37,843 nucleotides of DNA, from positions 1-37,843 of the forward strand of contig MPUH01000735.1 in the NCBI GenBank assembly GCA_001970955.1, read 5' to 3'. A model generated the notes under the pieces. The model was not told the origin of the DNA, searched no databases, and saw only the letters and a list, made by a program, of their open reading frames with translations. The position numbers and the translations under genes were made by a program. Shown here in pieces: positions 35,714 through 37,843 of the stretch. Numbering within the stretch: position 1 is the first letter of the stretch; every line of letters begins with the position of its first letter. The stretch is from Stentor coeruleus. Its lineage: Eukaryota; Ciliophora; Heterotrichea; Heterotrichida; Stentoridae.

Positions 35714-37153
35714 ATGGCAAGACTATTATTGGATGAATTTTCATTAAATCCCCTTCAACATCTTCTTCTCTATATATCAATTGGGTGCATAATAAATTTA
35801 GACCAAGCTTCTTTTGCAGCACTTCTGCCGGTAATGAAAAGTCCAATCCCCATAGGCCTCAGTTTAAGCAACTCAGATTTAGGGATAATAGGTTCATTTT
35901 CAATGCTTTTTAGCACTATATTCTCACCAATATCTGTATATTTTTCTCAAACTAAGAACTCACACCATATCCTATTCTTAACATTGCTGATCTGGTCCTC
36001 AGGAGTTCTCCTTACATCATTTTCTCAAGGTTTCTGGACTCTTTTCTTATCAAGATCAGTCACAAGCATTGGAATCTGCCCTTTAGTCCCTTTATCATAT
36101 GCGTGTTTACTAGAAATAACCCCAGAGCCTCAAAAGAATCTTAGAATCAGTATTTTTACCTACAATCAAATTATTGGCTCAGTAATTGGAGTAATATACG
36201 GACCTCTTTTAATGTACCTTTTAGGTTCTTGGCGTTATTCTTTTGCTTTAGAAATCCTTTTTATAAGCCCTTTGTTATTTATTTTACATAAGGCTAAAGA
36301 AAATCCTAAGCTTGTTTTCCCCTCAGATGAAGGTCAGAAATCAGGACTTTTAACCCAAATAAAAACTTTATTTGGAAATTCTGTATATGTTGGCATGGTC
36401 TCAACTTTTGCCGCAATGAGTTTTGTTAATGTAGGCTTTGCATATTGGGTAATTTATAATCAGACTATTGACTACTTGCAAAACTATTTTAAAATTGACC
36501 CTTCAACAGGAAATATAGCTTTTGCCTTTATACAATTAGTCACTGGGGTTATTGGAATTGGTTTAGGTCCTGTTATTCTTAATTTTATGCTGAGAAGTCT
36601 AGCTGAAGATTTAGAGAAGAAGATTATTGATGAGACACGTTTTGATAACTTTCGTGTCTCAAAAGCTACTTTTTTATGTTTTCTACTTTCGATTGGAATT
36701 TTTACATTTGGTTTATTTGGCGCTCTTAGCAACAATGTGATATTTTTTCTTATTGGTTTGTCTCTATGCTTTTTTTTCACTTCTTTAGCTAGTGGTCCAG
36801 CCACAATTGCCATGTTATTTGCTGTCCCAAAAAATTTAAAGGGCCAAAGCGGAGCTTTGGCTTGTATATTCTCCTGTGTTTTTGGGAATTTCCTCGCCCC
36901 ATTCGCTATTGGGATTTTTTTTGATTGGGCAGGGTATTACTGGGGTATGGTTTTCAATGCTTCCTGGAGCTTTTTAGGCTTAGTCTCAATTTTCTTAACA
37001 TTCAATATTGGAGTAATCTTTATCTAGCGGCTTCATGGAGGACCTAACAATTATACTTGGAACTTTTTTAACTGCCAAAAAACATTCACCCAAGATCGTG
37101 ACACCCTTGTATCAAACAATTCAAAATCACCGGATCAAAGCCAAAACTTATAA
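35714..37153 (+). CDS. MFS transporter, Spinster (SPNS)-like
   Basis: Splicing of intron 37013-37027 gives 474 residues: 433 codons, then RLHGGPNNYTWNFF and a ~40-residue Ser/Gln/Asn tail ending at TAA 37151. About twelve TM helices. Spinster-like features: NLDQASFAALLPVM at the end of TM1, SNSDLGIIGSFSMLFSTIFSP (TM2), WSSGVLLTSFSQGFWTLFLS, RSVTSIGICPLVPLSYACLL and QIIGSVIGVIYGPLL. The MFS D-R-x-G loop after TM2 is not conserved (SQTKNSHH). Animal SPNS proteins export sphingosine-1-phosphate or lysophospholipids, often from lysosomes; substrate here is unknown. The ATG (35714) directly precedes the amphipathic N-terminus. Confidence 0.85.
37013..37027 (+). other. 15-nt intron in the MFS gene
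   Basis: gtaatctttatctag: GT...AG, 15 nt, A at position 10, phase 0, ending in an in-frame TAG. Removal adds 41 codons after LTFNIG. Confidence 0.88.
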
Positions 37154-37843
37154 GATTTATTTTAATCTAAGAATTTTTTAATAATATTATAATCTTATAT
37201 TAAGGGTTATACAAAATCTTAGCTATTAGTTTATGAAAAAAGTTAAAAAAGTTAAAAAAGTTGTCTATCAGTTGAAAAAGCGTTTTAAGCACAATGACAA
37301 AACAGATCATATTGATATTTATGTTTTAACTTTTCTTAAACTTATTTTATGATTTTTGCTTTGATTAGATTCAAAGCTTTTAAAAACTTTATTTTATTAG
37401 TAATTAAAGAATGCCTTTTTTTATATTCCTCTAATGCTCTACTAAAAGCTTCTTTTTCTAATGCAACATTTTTAATTGACAGTATGTGCACTTTGATTAA
37501 AATTCTTATTTATTCCTATTATATGAACTAAATATTAAACTCAAATAATAAAAAGAATCCTTTAAAATCAGAAAGATTTTTTTCCACCGCTTCATTCAGA
37601 CCTAGCATTGTTTTGTAATAGTATAAGAAATTTATATAGAGATAAAGTAGATTGCATGAAGAAGGAGAAGTTTTATATGAAGTGTTATAGGATTGTAGAG
37701 GAGATTTTTAAAATAAAAAGCATATAATAATTCTAAAATCAACTTTAAAAATGTTGATATTGGAAAATAATGATTGTGAAATTTGTATAGAGACAAAGCA
37801 GATTACATGAAAGTGAAGAGTTTTACATTGAAATGTCTAAAGA
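37154..37843. repeat. 3' intergenic with a diverged two-copy repeat
   Basis: A ~57-bp segment at 37628 (aaatttatatagagataaag) recurs diverged at 37779 (aaatttgtatagagacaaag), a spacing of 151 bp. Both continue with a similar gat-tgcatgaa/gat-tacatgaa and gttttata/gttttaca text. The second copy runs into the window edge, so more copies may follow. Two short + ORFs here (37233 and 37349) are not supported. Confidence 0.6.

Noticed and set aside
37233..37531. 39-residue (37233) and 60-residue (37349) + ORFs
   Set aside because: Short, low-complexity (MKKVKKVKKV) or hydrophobic AT-rich text without supporting context.

Overview
The window looks like macronuclear DNA of a heterotrich ciliate, most likely a Stentor. 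It is very AT-rich, and its genes use the standard code: TAA, TAG and TGA all act as terminal stops and none is needed inside the intact genes. Five genes are rescued into longer, family-consistent proteins only if a 15-nt intron is removed. All five introns are GT...AG with an A at intron position 10. A tRNA-Ala(AGC) and eukaryote-only families (SYS1, TMEM43, DHHC acyltransferase, eIF4G) support a eukaryote.

Layout. 1-488: an array of 15-nt intron-like units laid end to end with 3-nt spacers, the most unusual object here. 774-1802: coiled-coil protein (-). 1803-4405: gene-poor, with a TMEM184 relic and a 66-bp tandem repeat. 4406-10815, all +: PAM2/MIF4G eIF4G-like factor, S49 (SppA-like) protein lacking the usual Ser, RRM/low-complexity/zinc-finger protein, and a membrane-anchored thioredoxin-like protein. 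11317-22254: four paralogous MGC-start EF-hand proteins (-), interrupted by a RING-like Cys-rich protein (-) and a multi-pass membrane protein (+). 22782-26450: degenerate CDP-alcohol-phosphotransferase-like membrane protein (+), an STK32/YANK-like kinase with a lipidation N-terminus (-), and a kinase-RING-H2 fusion (-). 26971-29810: hypothetical protein, tRNA-Ala, and an F-box-like protein. 31301-32912: a tiny MGC protein 11 nt downstream of a DHHC palmitoyltransferase, and a two-TM protein. 33240-35353: a gene relic, a TMEM43/LUMA protein and a frame-broken SYS1. 35714-37153: Spinster-like MFS transporter.

A shared theme is membrane lipidation. Six or more products begin MGC or MGS-C (N-myristoylation plus palmitoylation context), and the window also encodes a DHHC S-acyltransferase. 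The EF-hand family could act as calcium-dependent membrane switches; this is inference.

Two single-N scaffold joins (23901 and 35500) are each flanked by a near-identical duplicated contig end, so those duplications are very probably assembly artefacts. Gene-relic texture (coding-like segments split by single stops or 1-nt frame changes) recurs in several gaps.
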